Part shown: piece after piece, positions 54,110 to 64,000 of the stretch | How positions within the stretch are numbered: the first letter of the stretch is position 1 | Layout of the letters: the number at the start of each line of letters is the position of its first letter | DNA from: Apiosordaria backusii | Taxonomy: Eukaryota; Ascomycota; Sordariomycetes; Sordariales; Lasiosphaeriaceae | Length of the DNA stretch: 64,000 nucleotides | NCBI GenBank assembly: GCA_030549205.1 | Contig: JAUKTV010000005.1 | Span: 2,418,001-2,482,000, forward strand | Direction of reading: 5' to 3' | The notes under the pieces: generated by a model | What the model was told of the DNA's origin: nothing | The model's database searches: none | The model's input: only the letters and a program-made list of their open reading frames with translations | Program-made: the position numbers and the translations under genes

Positions 54110-56521
54110 TCAGCAAATCGTCACCTCCTGCTTCTCTAACCCAAGCGAGTCAACACTAACAAAAGACATGTCCTGATGATATCCAACAATCTTCAGCCTC
54201 TTAAAGAAGTATGGCCCAGCCTCCTTCAAAAGGACCCCATCAATGAAGCCAACCCTCTTAAAGCATCTATCATCCAACCGCTTGAGCAAAAGTCCAAATC
54301 GTTGGTCAAAAAAGCCATGGTCCAAAGTAAAAGGAAGACGGAATAGAAACAGGACCGCAAGCTCTGTCTCTTTTCCCTCTTGATCATCAGTCAACGCAGT
54401 ATCCATCCCTCCTTCTACCCAAATGTGATTATTTTTTCCGTCTTGCAACTGGTACACCTTATCCGCCACTCCCGAGCGCCTCGGTGGCTCTCCAAATAAG
54501 GTCTCCGATTGTGGAGGCCGGTCTTGCCTGCTTCTTACTTTGCGAACGGAAAACAGCGGCGCCTTCACCGTCAGCCCCCCGCCAGCCAGTCCCCCAAACG
54601 GATCCTGAGCTATCGATTCCACAGTATGGGAAACATACTCGGCCAGCGGCTCAAAGTCTGCCATTTTTGCCTTCCACCGGGCAGATCTCCTGTACCAGTC
54701 GTAGACAGGAAAATGAACTGCACCCAAAACCGAAGCCCACGACCAAGAAGGCGCCACATACTCTTCCGTCGGTATAAGCTGCTGCTGCTTCTGGGAATCC
54801 CCGCCGGCGGCTTTGCACCAAAACAGTCCTTCCAAAAGACCACTCTTCCACAGCCCGGCCATGTACTCGTTTTCCATCTCCCACTCGAGCTTAGCATCAC
54901 CCCTCCCCTTTTCTCGCACTATCGCCCTTGCCAACCCAGCAATAGCGGGCAGCCGATCCGTCGGTTTCGAGATATCCCGCGCAGTGTAGTCCTGCACCAT
55001 CTGGTACCAGTGAAACCAGTTATACATGCCGTCTGGTTCTGTATGTGCCTCACGGTACTCCCCCCTTGCAAAAACTGAACGTGAAAAGTTTGCCGTCCTC
55101 ACAAGTCGTTGAACATGGCCGCCTTGCTCCTCTGGCCTTAGCACGCACAGATATCCATCCTCGCTCGCCCGCATAGACTGACATTCCCAAAAAGTTTGTC
55201 GAGTACCGTACTGCAGAGCACGCACGGGGAGATAACGCTCTTGTAAACACCAAGCTCTAGTACTCAGAGGCTCCTTGCGGAGATGGTCTGGTCCTTCTCC
55301 GAGCGAGAACCATTGATTTGCGTGAGGGAGGAGCTGGAGGCAGAGATTGAGGTCGAGGTGGCTTGTTGTTGAGGACGATGGGACAGCAGGCAACCGCACC
55401 ACATCTGGAGCCTCCCGTTCACCGAGAAATCCGAGTGTATCGCCAGATGAGTTTGCGGCGTTGATAACCAAGTAGGCATGCCGGTAAATATCCGCCATTT
55501 GCGCTGCTTCATTTGCCCAATCTTCAAAATCGTCCTGAAGGATGCACAGGCTGTCGATCCACAGGTATTGAAGGCCCAAACCTGCCACGAGGATTAGCGC
55601 GTCACGAAATGTCTGTGGCAACTCCGAGATATCGATTCCTTCGTTGACATGGATGGGTAGTGTCTTTCGAGTAGTGGTAAACGGCGTTCCCCTAACTCCC
55701 CAACAGTGGCTGAGCGCAACGTAGTGATCATTTTCACTGTTGTTATCCACTTCGATCGACCCCCTTTCTCGCAGATAAGTCTTGGTGCTTCCGGGGATGA
55801 TTTCGAGCAAACGTGTCGGTATCCATCCCACAGGCTTCCCGGATGCATGACATGTTTCTGCGTGTTCCCTAACGCAATGTTCCAACCACCGTTTCGCGAT
55901 AGTGATGCTTTGCGTAGATAGAGGGTTTGAGGAAGCCACAGAGGCTATGCTGCCACCGTATTCTTCTGCCTTCGTACCGGGCGCAGCCGGGAAGATTTGA
56001 AGCGCGTCTGGAGTGCAAATGGCATTTCTCCTGATCCCCCCAGCGACATCTTCGTCACATTCTCTGACAACTCGTAGGAAAGCCTCAAGAGAATCGTGAA
56101 CCTCGAATGACGATAAAATTTCCACGTTGCAGGCAAAAACCAAGTGCCATTCTCCCATTTGGTTCTTTTTCCCACCATCCACCCATGTCAGGCCCGGCTC
56201 AGAGTAGATGCTTATCTTTATTCTGGCCCCGTACCGGTACACTGGTATCTCGTAGACGGGGAGGTGAAGGTCAGGTGGTGGGTTTTCGATATTAAAGTCG
56301 GCCTGCAGACTGGCTTGCTCAACCTGGACCGCCCTGCTCTGGGACCACCCCTCCATGACGAGAGAGCAGAGCCTGCAGGTAAGGGAGGATTGGTGCACTG
56401 CTCCGAGGGTGGTATGCCATGGCGAGTCCACTGACTCTACTTCCCGACACTCGTCATTGGAGACTGTGCTGTAGACAACGGCGGAGAGGCCCAAGCAGAG
56501 CGTGCAAAGGTTGGCGTTCAT
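54110..56521 (-). CDS. HET-domain protein
   Basis: 803 residues in one exon from the ATG at 56521. The N-terminus has CTLC at 6-9 and CRLC at 49-52, a zinc-knuckle-like pair often seen at the start of HET proteins. The HET domain starts near residue 267 with YVALSHCWG, then LPQTFRDALILVAGLGLQYLWIDSLCILQDD and WANEAAQMADIYRHA, and ends past TRAWCLQERYLP (about 420). The C-terminal 350 residues have no recognised NACHT/WD40 or ankyrin module, so this is a stand-alone HET protein. Family knowledge: HET domains trigger cell death in fungal allorecognition, though most genome copies have no tested role. I see no sign of a disabling break. Confidence 0.92.
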   Translation of the reverse strand: MNANLCTLCLGLSAVVYSTVSNDECREVESVDSPWHTTLGAVHQSSLTCRLCSLVMEGWSQSRAVQVEQASLQADFNIENPPPDLHLPVYEIPVYRYGARIKISIYSEPGLTWVDGGKKNQMGEWHLVFACNVEILSSFEVHDSLEAFLRVVRECDEDVAGGIRRNAICTPDALQIFPAAPGTKAEEYGGSIASVASSNPLSTQSITIAKRWLEHCVREHAETCHASGKPVGWIPTRLLEIIPGSTKTYLRERGSIEVDNNSENDHYVALSHCWGVRGTPFTTTRKTLPIHVNEGIDISELPQTFRDALILVAGLGLQYLWIDSLCILQDDFEDWANEAAQMADIYRHAYLVINAANSSGDTLGFLGEREAPDVVRLPAVPSSSTTSHLDLNLCLQLLPHANQWFSLGEGPDHLRKEPLSTRAWCLQERYLPVRALQYGTRQTFWECQSMRASEDGYLCVLRPEEQGGHVQRLVRTANFSRSVFARGEYREAHTEPDGMYNWFHWYQMVQDYTARDISKPTDRLPAIAGLARAIVREKGRGDAKLEWEMENEYMAGLWKSGLLEGLFWCKAAGGDSQKQQQLIPTEEYVAPSWSWASVLGAVHFPVYDWYRRSARWKAKMADFEPLAEYVSHTVESIAQDPFGGLAGGGLTVKAPLFSVRKVRSRQDRPPQSETLFGEPPRRSGVADKVYQLQDGKNNHIWVEGGMDTALTDDQEGKETELAVLFLFRLPFTLDHGFFDQRFGLLLKRLDDRCFKRVGFIDGVLLKEAGPYFFKRLKIVGYHQDMSFVSVDSLGLEKQEVTIC

Positions 56522-59500
56522 CCTTTACCGTATTGTAGCCTACAAGGCCAAGAGAAGAAAAGAGAAGAACTCAACAAAGGAAGGTGATGGGCTTTTGTAA
56601 GTCGAGAACAAAATAAGATGTACCATCACTCAGACGGTAACAATGTTTTTGGCAAATTCTGTGGGGAAAAGGCATCACCATCGTGACTTCCTTCTCCTTA
56701 CCTCTGTGGATGCCTGATCTGATCGATATTAACCCTAACCCCCTCTGTTAGCCATGTACCTGAACAGCTTCTTTTTGGGCGATTTGAACCTCTCATCGAA
56801 CGGAGATATTAGCTACCTTACCCTAAGCTTTGCCCTTTATTCTATGCTTTGTCAAAGCCTGACCTATTTCAACTATCCAGGCCCCATTTGATCGAAGCTA
56901 TGCCGCAGCTGCAGATCAATACATACGGCGTATACAACTTGGTACTTGACGCCGTGATGATCTCGGTTTCTTTTGTCTACATCCCTTTACTGTGCCCTCT
57001 GATCGACCTGTGAGTTTGCTGCACCAAGTGCTTGGTATTGATGCTGGAGGAGGACGCACGACACTACCTTACCGTTGCCGTACAGATGCATCCAGACAGA
57101 CCGCCCGGGTTGTCAGAGGTGGTGGGGGTAAAGCCAGGATGGTTTCAATAATCTGATGCTGTGCTGCCATCACTTGACCGAGATCAGTTTGACAGGTTGT
57201 CAGAGACTTCATCGCGCGCAAAAATGACAACAAGAGCTGAGCTAAGACAGATTCCTGCCTGTCTCTGCCTCTGTCTTTGATCATGTCTTGTCCAATCTGA
57301 TCTTGTCTCACCTCTAACAGCGAAGCAAACACTCGGAACCTTGACTATCGGATGAAGCACACACACACTTCACAACCTTCCAAACAAGCCCGTCAGCAGC
57401 CAACCGCCCATCACAAGCTTTTGACTGGATGATGTGCATCCCGGTATCGGTTTCTTGTATCGTGAGGTTCGGATATTCGAGTCCTAGTGTATATCAGATG
57501 CATGCAAACTGCACAGGACTCGTCACATCACAATCTTGAAAAGGCGGGGAGCACATTGGATGCCACTTGGACACACCCGCCATCCGATGTTTCAACTGAA
57601 CTTTTTTGAACTGCGGGGCTGGGTAAGTGAGGGAGAACTGTCGTCCGAAGAAGTGCATACGTCGAAAAAGAAAAGAACAACCCAAAACAAGGACAGGGCA
57701 AAAAGATGGGATGAAAATAGAAAGAAACAAGACAAAACACGGGACGGGAGGGTGAACAGACTTTGAAGCCCCGAGTGTCCTGCACGGCATAGACTTAACG
57801 GGAGTCTTAATTCTCTTGGGGATCCGTGTGTCATTCATACGAAGTCTTGTGTTATCAAGTGAGGAAACAAAAATGGAATAACTCAAAAGTCTGAAGCCTT
57901 GACCCTGCCAACCTGAAAACAGGAGTTATCCACCGTAACAACTGCAACTGTGATAACCCCTCAGTGAGTTTAATGTCCTGCACTAATAAGCCACCAACAC
58001 AAGCACCAATTTATACACCATCCCCAAAACCAGCAAAGCCCAATGCCCTTCACAATTCCAACTTCATATGAAGTCGAGGCGGATCCCAATACCCCCAAAA
58101 TGACAGTAACCTCTTTCAGTGCTTAGTTATCATCACCAATCCTCCCATCGCCAGGATAACCCCTCCGGAAGAAACTCCGGCCCTGCCATCTCAACAATCC
58201 CCCATCCCAATTCAACGCTAGGACAACCCACCAAATCCTGGAAGCTCTCTTTTCTTTATCGTGCCTGTCCATCGAGGTCCTCACCTCATTCCAAACCAAA
58301 AGGAAGCGAGAGCACCGCCATCCGTAGCGCCACCGCTATCAATCATTATCTGCGGAGTCCACGCAAAAAAGAAGTTCATTGCCACAACGGTAACCCGGTC
58401 GGCCACCCACTGGGAGCCACCCATCAACGGACAAGGACCGCTCAGGCCGCCCGTTCATCCGTCCCCTGGGCCTGGCCCCACGGGGAACTCCACGATTCCA
58501 CGAAAAAGCTCCATCTGTAGGGATAATGAATTGTTATCGAAGTTAGCACTGCTACCAGACCCGATCAAGATGAGCCTTCAAAATTGACCCCTAAAAAGAC
58601 ACTAACACCACCTATACCATGGAGTCGGTGACACTAACACCACCCGACAACCATCATCAGCCCTCGGGAAGAAAAAGACCACACAATAAACACGATAAAC
58701 AACCTAATTAATGTCTGTGCAGCTCTTGTCATGCATGTTGTCTTTTCTCATTCTTCCCTTGCATCCAGGTCTCGCCTGTTCATTCCTGAACTCGGTAACC
58801 ACTCAGCTCTTTCTTTCACTCACTGACACTGTCTCTCGCCTTTTGTGAAATCATCTCACCTCACTTTAATCCATCGCGTCCTTGCCCGTGTCTGAGCAGC
58901 AGTTAAGACCCCAACTTGAGGTTAAGATCGACATAGCAACCAACAACATCAGCATGACAACATAATTATCAGCATCCCGTGGCCGAGTAGAGAGAGCATG
59001 AAAAGCATAATTGTGACAATGCAACCCGGATGTCCCGACCCCAAAAGCAACAGTAGCATTCCCCCTACTGACAACTCTCCCCAAAAGAGGCGCTCAATAC
59101 AACCCCACCACCTCTTCTAGCCCTGGGCGCCTGGATGAAAGGAAAAAGCACATGTTTTTTCTTTCTCGTGTCTCTCTCATGAGGCGGCATCGTAATCGTA
59201 GCGCTTCCACAGTCTGGGCATCCCACAGTAAACAGGGGTATAACGTGGACCACACCCCAGCAGGTAGGGGTGTGACCGTCACTGTCACTTTCGCCACTTT
59301 CGCAGTCTGGTGGTGGTGATCGTGACGCGGGGGTCCGAGCCCAATCACCCCATCCCATCCCAAGCCTCATTGATGAACGGCAGTTGTTGCACAATCCAGA
59401 CCATGCTCACAAGGAAGTAAGAAAAGAAGACAGAAATGAATTTATCCCAAGTCCAAATCAATGGATGGCTTGGTGCCCCAAGTTTTGATATTTACATACA

Positions 59501-59931
59501 AAAAAACGCCCACTTAGATAAACAATCCCTCCATCGTGTGATGACAATGCTCGATAATAAAAAAAGATATATATAATAAAAACCGCCCTCCATGCATTTT
59601 TTGTTATGGCAAAAAAAAATCAGCCCTCCCACCTAGGTTGCCCATCTTATTGTGTCCCCAAGTCCCCAACGCCATGCCAAAAATGTGAAGAAAAAAAAAA
59701 CACACGTAATTCCAAAAAGGAAAAAAAAAAAATGTTTGTTGATCGATCGTATCAGTGTAATGTGAGAAATCTTTCATAAGATTACAATATGTCTTCTGTC
59801 GTAAAAAAAAAAAAAAAAAGTCGGCAAGGTAGGTAGGTTCGGATGTTTGCTGCAAAAGCGCACTCGGAAGGGGGCGATAAATAGGCAGTTGAACGCTGTG
59901 TCGCGGCACTCAAGGCGCACACAAAAGCCTC
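56522..59931. other. Intergenic region between HET gene and the last gene
   Basis: 3.4 kb. It starts with the HET promoter, including a telomere-like TTAACCCTAACCCCC near 56731. The end (about 59400-59930) is AT-rich with A/T tracts (A17 at 59803-59819) and is probably the 3'-UTR of the next minus-strand gene. The middle shows no gene. Confidence 0.5.
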
Positions 59932-62900
59932 CTAATTGCGCCGCATGCGATTCCAGATCCGCTTCATGACCCCCTTTTCCGTACCGTTGGGGTTCCAATG
60001 ATCAACCCCATCAAACTTGCTCCAGTCCATGCTCTCCTTGGGGGTAGCACCCTCCCGAGAGCCCACCAGTCTCGCGCCCTCTGCCGGAAGAAGAGCACCG
60101 CCTACACCACCTGTTGGACGACGGGTATGCTGCTGATAGCTCTGCTGTTGTTGCCTTTGCTGCCAACCGTAAATCTCATCCTCGTGTGCGCGGAGGTCCG
60201 GTCGGGTGAGCGTCATCCGCAACGTCATCTCGCGAGATGACGCTGGAGCCTGGGTGTAGTTCCCGGTTTCTGGGGTTCTGACACGACCATACAGAGCGGC
60301 ATCTGGTGTGTTGAATCGGGCGGGGCGGAGACCACCGGGCCGGTTCTCAAAGGCCTCTGGTGTCTTGGGGGAATCTGGGTCGGCTAATGAATCCGGATCG
60401 CTGTTTAGTGATATGTTTTCGTCTTCATCATCATCTGCCAAAAATGATTGCATATTTGACGGGTCATCGGCTAGCCTTTGTCGTGATTGTCGACGAGTAG
60501 CCGTGTCGTCCTCATTCTCGGGGGCTGCTCCTCCAGAAAGGACATCGTCTGAGGGAAATCCAAATTCGACCGCCTCATCAAATTTTTGGGGCGAGGCCAG
60601 GTAAACTCGCAGTTTCAGACGGGCCTCGGGGTCTTGGTAGTGCGCCGCAGATGGATCAAACGCCGTGATGGACTGTTGAGGGACATGCTTCGGTGTTATT
60701 AGAGACAAGGTGCGAGACTTCCGCCTGGTGTGTGATACCGGACTGGAGGCACCACTGGCTGGGGCGTAATTTGGCGATGTGGGCGAGGTGTTGGCATCTT
60801 TGGTAGCTGGTCTACTGGAAGAAGATACTGATGTTCGGCCAAAGGGGATTTTGGAGATGGATAAGTGCCGACGAAACGAGGGTCTCTGCTTAGCCGCCGG
60901 CATGCCCTCTCGAAGGCCGGCATGGTAATCGTCCAAGAAGAGACGCAAGTCCAAGTCCTCTTCCTCGTCTAGCCACCTGAAGCTGTCGAAAAATGACTGA
61001 GGAACAGGGGCGTCGTCCGCATGGTCGACAGGCCCTCTGAGACCACGGTGTGAATCCATGCTGTGCCGTATGGGTGAGATGGGTGATGGGAGACTGTCAA
61101 CACCTGTCGTCAGGTTTCTCTGACTAGCTTGGCGGTTAAGCTTATATACGGCCTCGTCAGCCGCGTCAAGTATGACACTCGCACGCAGACGCCTAGCCAG
61201 CACAACCTGTTTCTCCCGGCTGAGCTCCGCTTCTTGCGTGGTGTCCGATCGGGTGGTATATGAGTGGGACGAATCAGCGTTGGAGAAGTGAGACTCGATC
61301 ACTGATCCCCGCCGGATTTGACGAACGATCTGCTCCGAGGCGCTGCGGTCCTGACGAGCCTTCCGGCGCCTGAAACCTTTTGCTATGTCGTCGTAGTGCT
61401 GTGAAATACCGTCGACGAGTCCGGACTCTTGGGCGAAGCGCAGCCGCTCTAGCGTGGAGAAGTACTGCAAGGGAAGATTATTTCAGTGACGAGCTCAAGG
61501 AAGGGTGGTCGGTATATTGAAATAAGAAATGAGGGTGTGAGATACAAGTCGGCGACCTCGTGCACCCCCCCTGACGCCCCCCTCTGCCCTAGTACCAATA
61601 TATGATAGCTTGACGAGCTAGGCGGGAGGGTGGCCCTGCAGAAGTGTCCAGCGGTTGGCGGTCACCATTCAGGGGAGGGAGATCGATGGGGGGCACATTA
61701 CACCAGTCCAAAAGCAGCAGCGGGACCTGCATGTGCTGTGTGCTCAGGGCCAAAACGCACTGCGGTGACGCTGCAAGGTGCCACTCATGTGCAAATGACA
61801 CCCTCCCCTTTGTATTGTAAACCTCGAGACCAGCTTTGGTCCAGGCACAATAACACAGCAGCTCATGCATGCAGCAAGTGAGCATTCAGGCACATTATGG
61901 CTGACCGCAACAATCCGTTCTCTTCCGCCGTCTTCTTTCCTTTTTGCCAATATGCCACCACTTGGTGGAGAGGGAGGGGAATCGCGGGGGTGAGCGCAAA
62001 AAAGAAGCAAAACACCGGACGGATCACTGCTCTCGCAGCAACGGCTCGGCGATTGGTATGTCTCTAAAACAACCCGCTGGTTCGTTCTTGAGCTTCTGAA
62101 CGGCGTGGGATCTCGAGATGATTCCCTGGAGGTTGCGGAGGTGTCGGACTACCCAGATCGGCAAGTCCAAGGCTTGGCCCACCCCTCCCAAATCTGCCAA
62201 TCTGCCAATCTGCTCATCAACTTCCTCCAGCCCCGAAGAAGTCACATCTTCACAACCACTGAGTGGAGATCATGACCGCCGAGCTACCGCCGCCGCAACC
62301 AGCCAAATATCCGGTGGGCCTCTTCTTCTTGGTCTCTAATGGCCAATTTTGGGATGTGAAGGGGGGACGCGGAACGCGTAAAGGTGCCATTTGAGAGAAA
62401 AACAATTCGTGTAGAGAGCTCCCATTGGGCGTAAGCAGTGTGCTTGTGAATTTGTATGCAGGATCCAGCACTTGCAAGAGCCAATGGCGGGTGTGATGAG
62501 CCTGGTGGATGCCTTGTACAGCAGTTATTGCCTGCCAAGCGAACAAAACAAAGTTGTGGCCGGGCGCGCGAACGCGGCTCCGGGTGCTACGGGAATCTAG
62601 CAGCTACCCGCAGGGGCTTTGATGTTGAGAGGGGTGGAATGACGACAACAGGAAGAAAAAACCAAGTGAAATGCTTCAACACACCTTTCGCTGTATTGCC
62701 AATGGAAGAGCCTCGAATTCCTCTCGAGTCATCTGAGGGACTGCTGCTTGAGGCTGCCTTTTTTGAATGCTGTTCGACCTCGAGTGCCCAGGCTGTCTCT
62801 GGTTGTTTTTGAGGTAACCGCCGTCCATGGAGGCTCGTCCGGACCCTGAAAGCTTTGATAATTGTCCATTAGATTGACTCTGAGGGCGTTGATGCCGCCT

Positions 62901-63551
62901 TGTCCATCGTGAAAATAAGGGACTAGCCGAACGCTCGTGCTTTCCGGTTGCCGATCTGGAGCGGATATGAGGCCTGGGAGACACTGCTGGCGAACGAGTC
63001 GCACTTGGATAGTGGTCGGAGGCGATGGGGGGCAAGAATCGATCCGAGTCCGTGTCGACTATAGGCCCTGGCATGGTTGTATGTGTCTGATCGGTCCCGT
63101 CGCTATCGTCGCTGTGGTCACCGCAAGACCAAAGACTGGAGACGACGCTGGAAGTTGATGCCGATGGGGACAAGAAAAATGTGGAGGTGAGAATATGGGA
63201 CTTGGCGTGAGCGGTGGTATCTGGACCCGAGTCGTCTTCTGCAAAGGCGTGCGATGGGTGATGCTCTTTGCGGGATGTGTTTGAGGAGTTGTTGAAGAAA
63301 GGGAGCTGAAGACTGAAGTTGCTGTCGGGAACGCTGGGATCGAAGCTGAATCTTGTCTGGGGAGTCGAGAGTTCTTCCAGGAACAGGTGGGCTGCCCTTG
63401 CTTCTGTGATGAACCAGGGCATGTCATCCACAACGCCCTGCCCCGGCGGCTCCAGGGCCAGGGCCATCAGCCCATTGGGAGCCGCCGTTCCTCTGGAAAT
63501 AGCGGCCCCCTCTTGCTCTGGGGTGATGGCAGGGGCGTCTGGGCTGTCCAT
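59932..63551 (-). CDS. Conserved-looking disordered fungal protein, function unknown, with a 1.2-kb intron
   Basis: Exon 1 is 63551-62685 (289 codons) and exon 2 is 61464-59932 (510 codons plus stop), giving 799 residues. The join LPLAIQRK + YFSTLERLRFAQES is phase 0 with a GTGTGT donor and TTGCAG acceptor, and looks like one continuous helix (EEFEALPLAIQRK...), the best argument for the model. The protein is Ser/Pro-rich with several basic clusters (FRRRKARQDR, RRKSRTLSL) and a short helical region RREKQVVLARRLRASVILDAAD-like around residue 380. No signal peptide or enzyme motif. The C-terminus ends RMRRN. I cannot name it. Additional small exons inside the long intron are possible. Confidence 0.78.
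61465..62684 (-). other. 1,220-bp intron of the last gene
   Basis: Far longer than the other introns here (47-222 bp). Both strands inside contain only short frames. It could hide a small exon or a regulatory or noncoding element. Confidence 0.6.
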
Positions 63552-64000
63552 CTCGCTACTGGCTTGTGGTGGCCGAGGCCGCGATGTTCCCTGCTGGCAA
63601 AATCAGGGTCCAGCCAGTTGGGCAGCCAAGACCAGACCAGGGGTTGGCACGCAGAGCCAAAGGCCCAAAACGTTCAAGGCAAACGTTTAAGGAAAAGCCG
63701 TTGCGCGAGTGAGCCACAAAATCGTCATTTTTGAGACCAACCCCGGAAGATCGTGTGCTTCAAGTCAAGAATTTAGCGGTGGGAATCGTGATATCAATTG
63801 TTGTTGTTGGGGCAGTTCATGCGATATAGCTCAGCTGTCAAGGTATACCCTCTTAAGACGGGTGATAATAGAATTGGCCGAGCTCCCGTCCCGTCCAATA
63901 CCTTCCTAGCACCTTTTCAAGCACCGAATCGCCGTGATGTGATGGTTTTGGCGGTTGGCAACAGCCGTGATTATGCCGGACGGGGTTAAACTGGCGCTGC
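63552..64000. other. Upstream region of the last gene at the window edge
   Basis: Promoter region of the minus-strand gene. A TAGCTCAGCTG sequence at about 63827 resembles a tRNA A box, but no B box follows. No gene is called. Confidence 0.5.

Noticed and set aside
63820..63895. tRNA-like A box and anticodon-like loop (CTTAAGA)
   Set aside because: There is no B box (GGTTCRANNCC), the anticodon stem is mismatched and no acceptor stem closes.

Overview
The window is nuclear DNA from a filamentous ascomycete, most likely a Sordariomycete and probably a Sordariales species close to Podospora. The evidence is short GT-AG introns (mostly 47-220 bp), G/C-ending codons in real genes, long disordered Ser/Pro-rich proteins, a HET-domain gene, a PspA-type vacuolar protease and a Msn2/Seb1-type zinc-finger factor. 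I see no bacterial features, no CRISPR array, no intact transposon, no tRNA and no rRNA gene.

Layout. 1-3351 (-): N-terminal 1,117 codons of a BEACH-family protein that runs off the left edge. 6199-7856 (+): subtilisin-like vacuolar protease (pspA/PRB1 type). 8591-11701 (+): large disordered fungal protein of unknown function. 12019-14325 (-): secreted FAD oxidase of the isoamyl-alcohol-oxidase-like group, five exons. 16264-19704 (+): EFR3. 20560-21845 (+): ATP12. 22221-28678 (-): a 2,136-residue protein with three CbxX/CfxQ-type AAA+ modules, rebuilt here from two open frames joined by a 47-bp intron. 29587-30297: two small, possibly related, divergent ORFs. 30480-31062: a cluster of short-period repeats. 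32001-34361 (-): DPH6. 37453-39382 (-): Msn2/Seb1-like stress regulator. 39383-51420: about 12 kb with no gene I can support. 51421-53199 (-): secreted aldonolactone-oxidase-like FAD enzyme, five exons. 54110-56521 (-): HET-domain protein. 59932-63551 (-): disordered protein of unknown function, split by an unusually long 1.2-kb intron.

The genes do not form one pathway. Most are housekeeping: PI4-kinase anchoring (EFR3), F1-ATPase assembly (ATP12), diphthamide synthesis (DPH6), membrane traffic (BEACH) and vacuolar proteolysis (pspA). The part that looks accessory is roughly 39-57 kb: the stress regulator with its large empty upstream region, a minisatellite, the secreted oxidase and the HET gene.

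The most interesting observations are: four upstream AUGs in the putative leader of the Seb1-like gene, the last overlapping the main start out of frame (a GCN4/ATF4-like layout); the 12-kb desert upstream of that gene; the triple AAA+ protein whose ATPase motifs go from degenerate to intact along the chain; a roughly 18-bp-phased array of AACCGT motifs; and a head-to-head pair of small ORFs sharing a C-terminal motif. None of these is proof of a new system; each comes with a decisive check.
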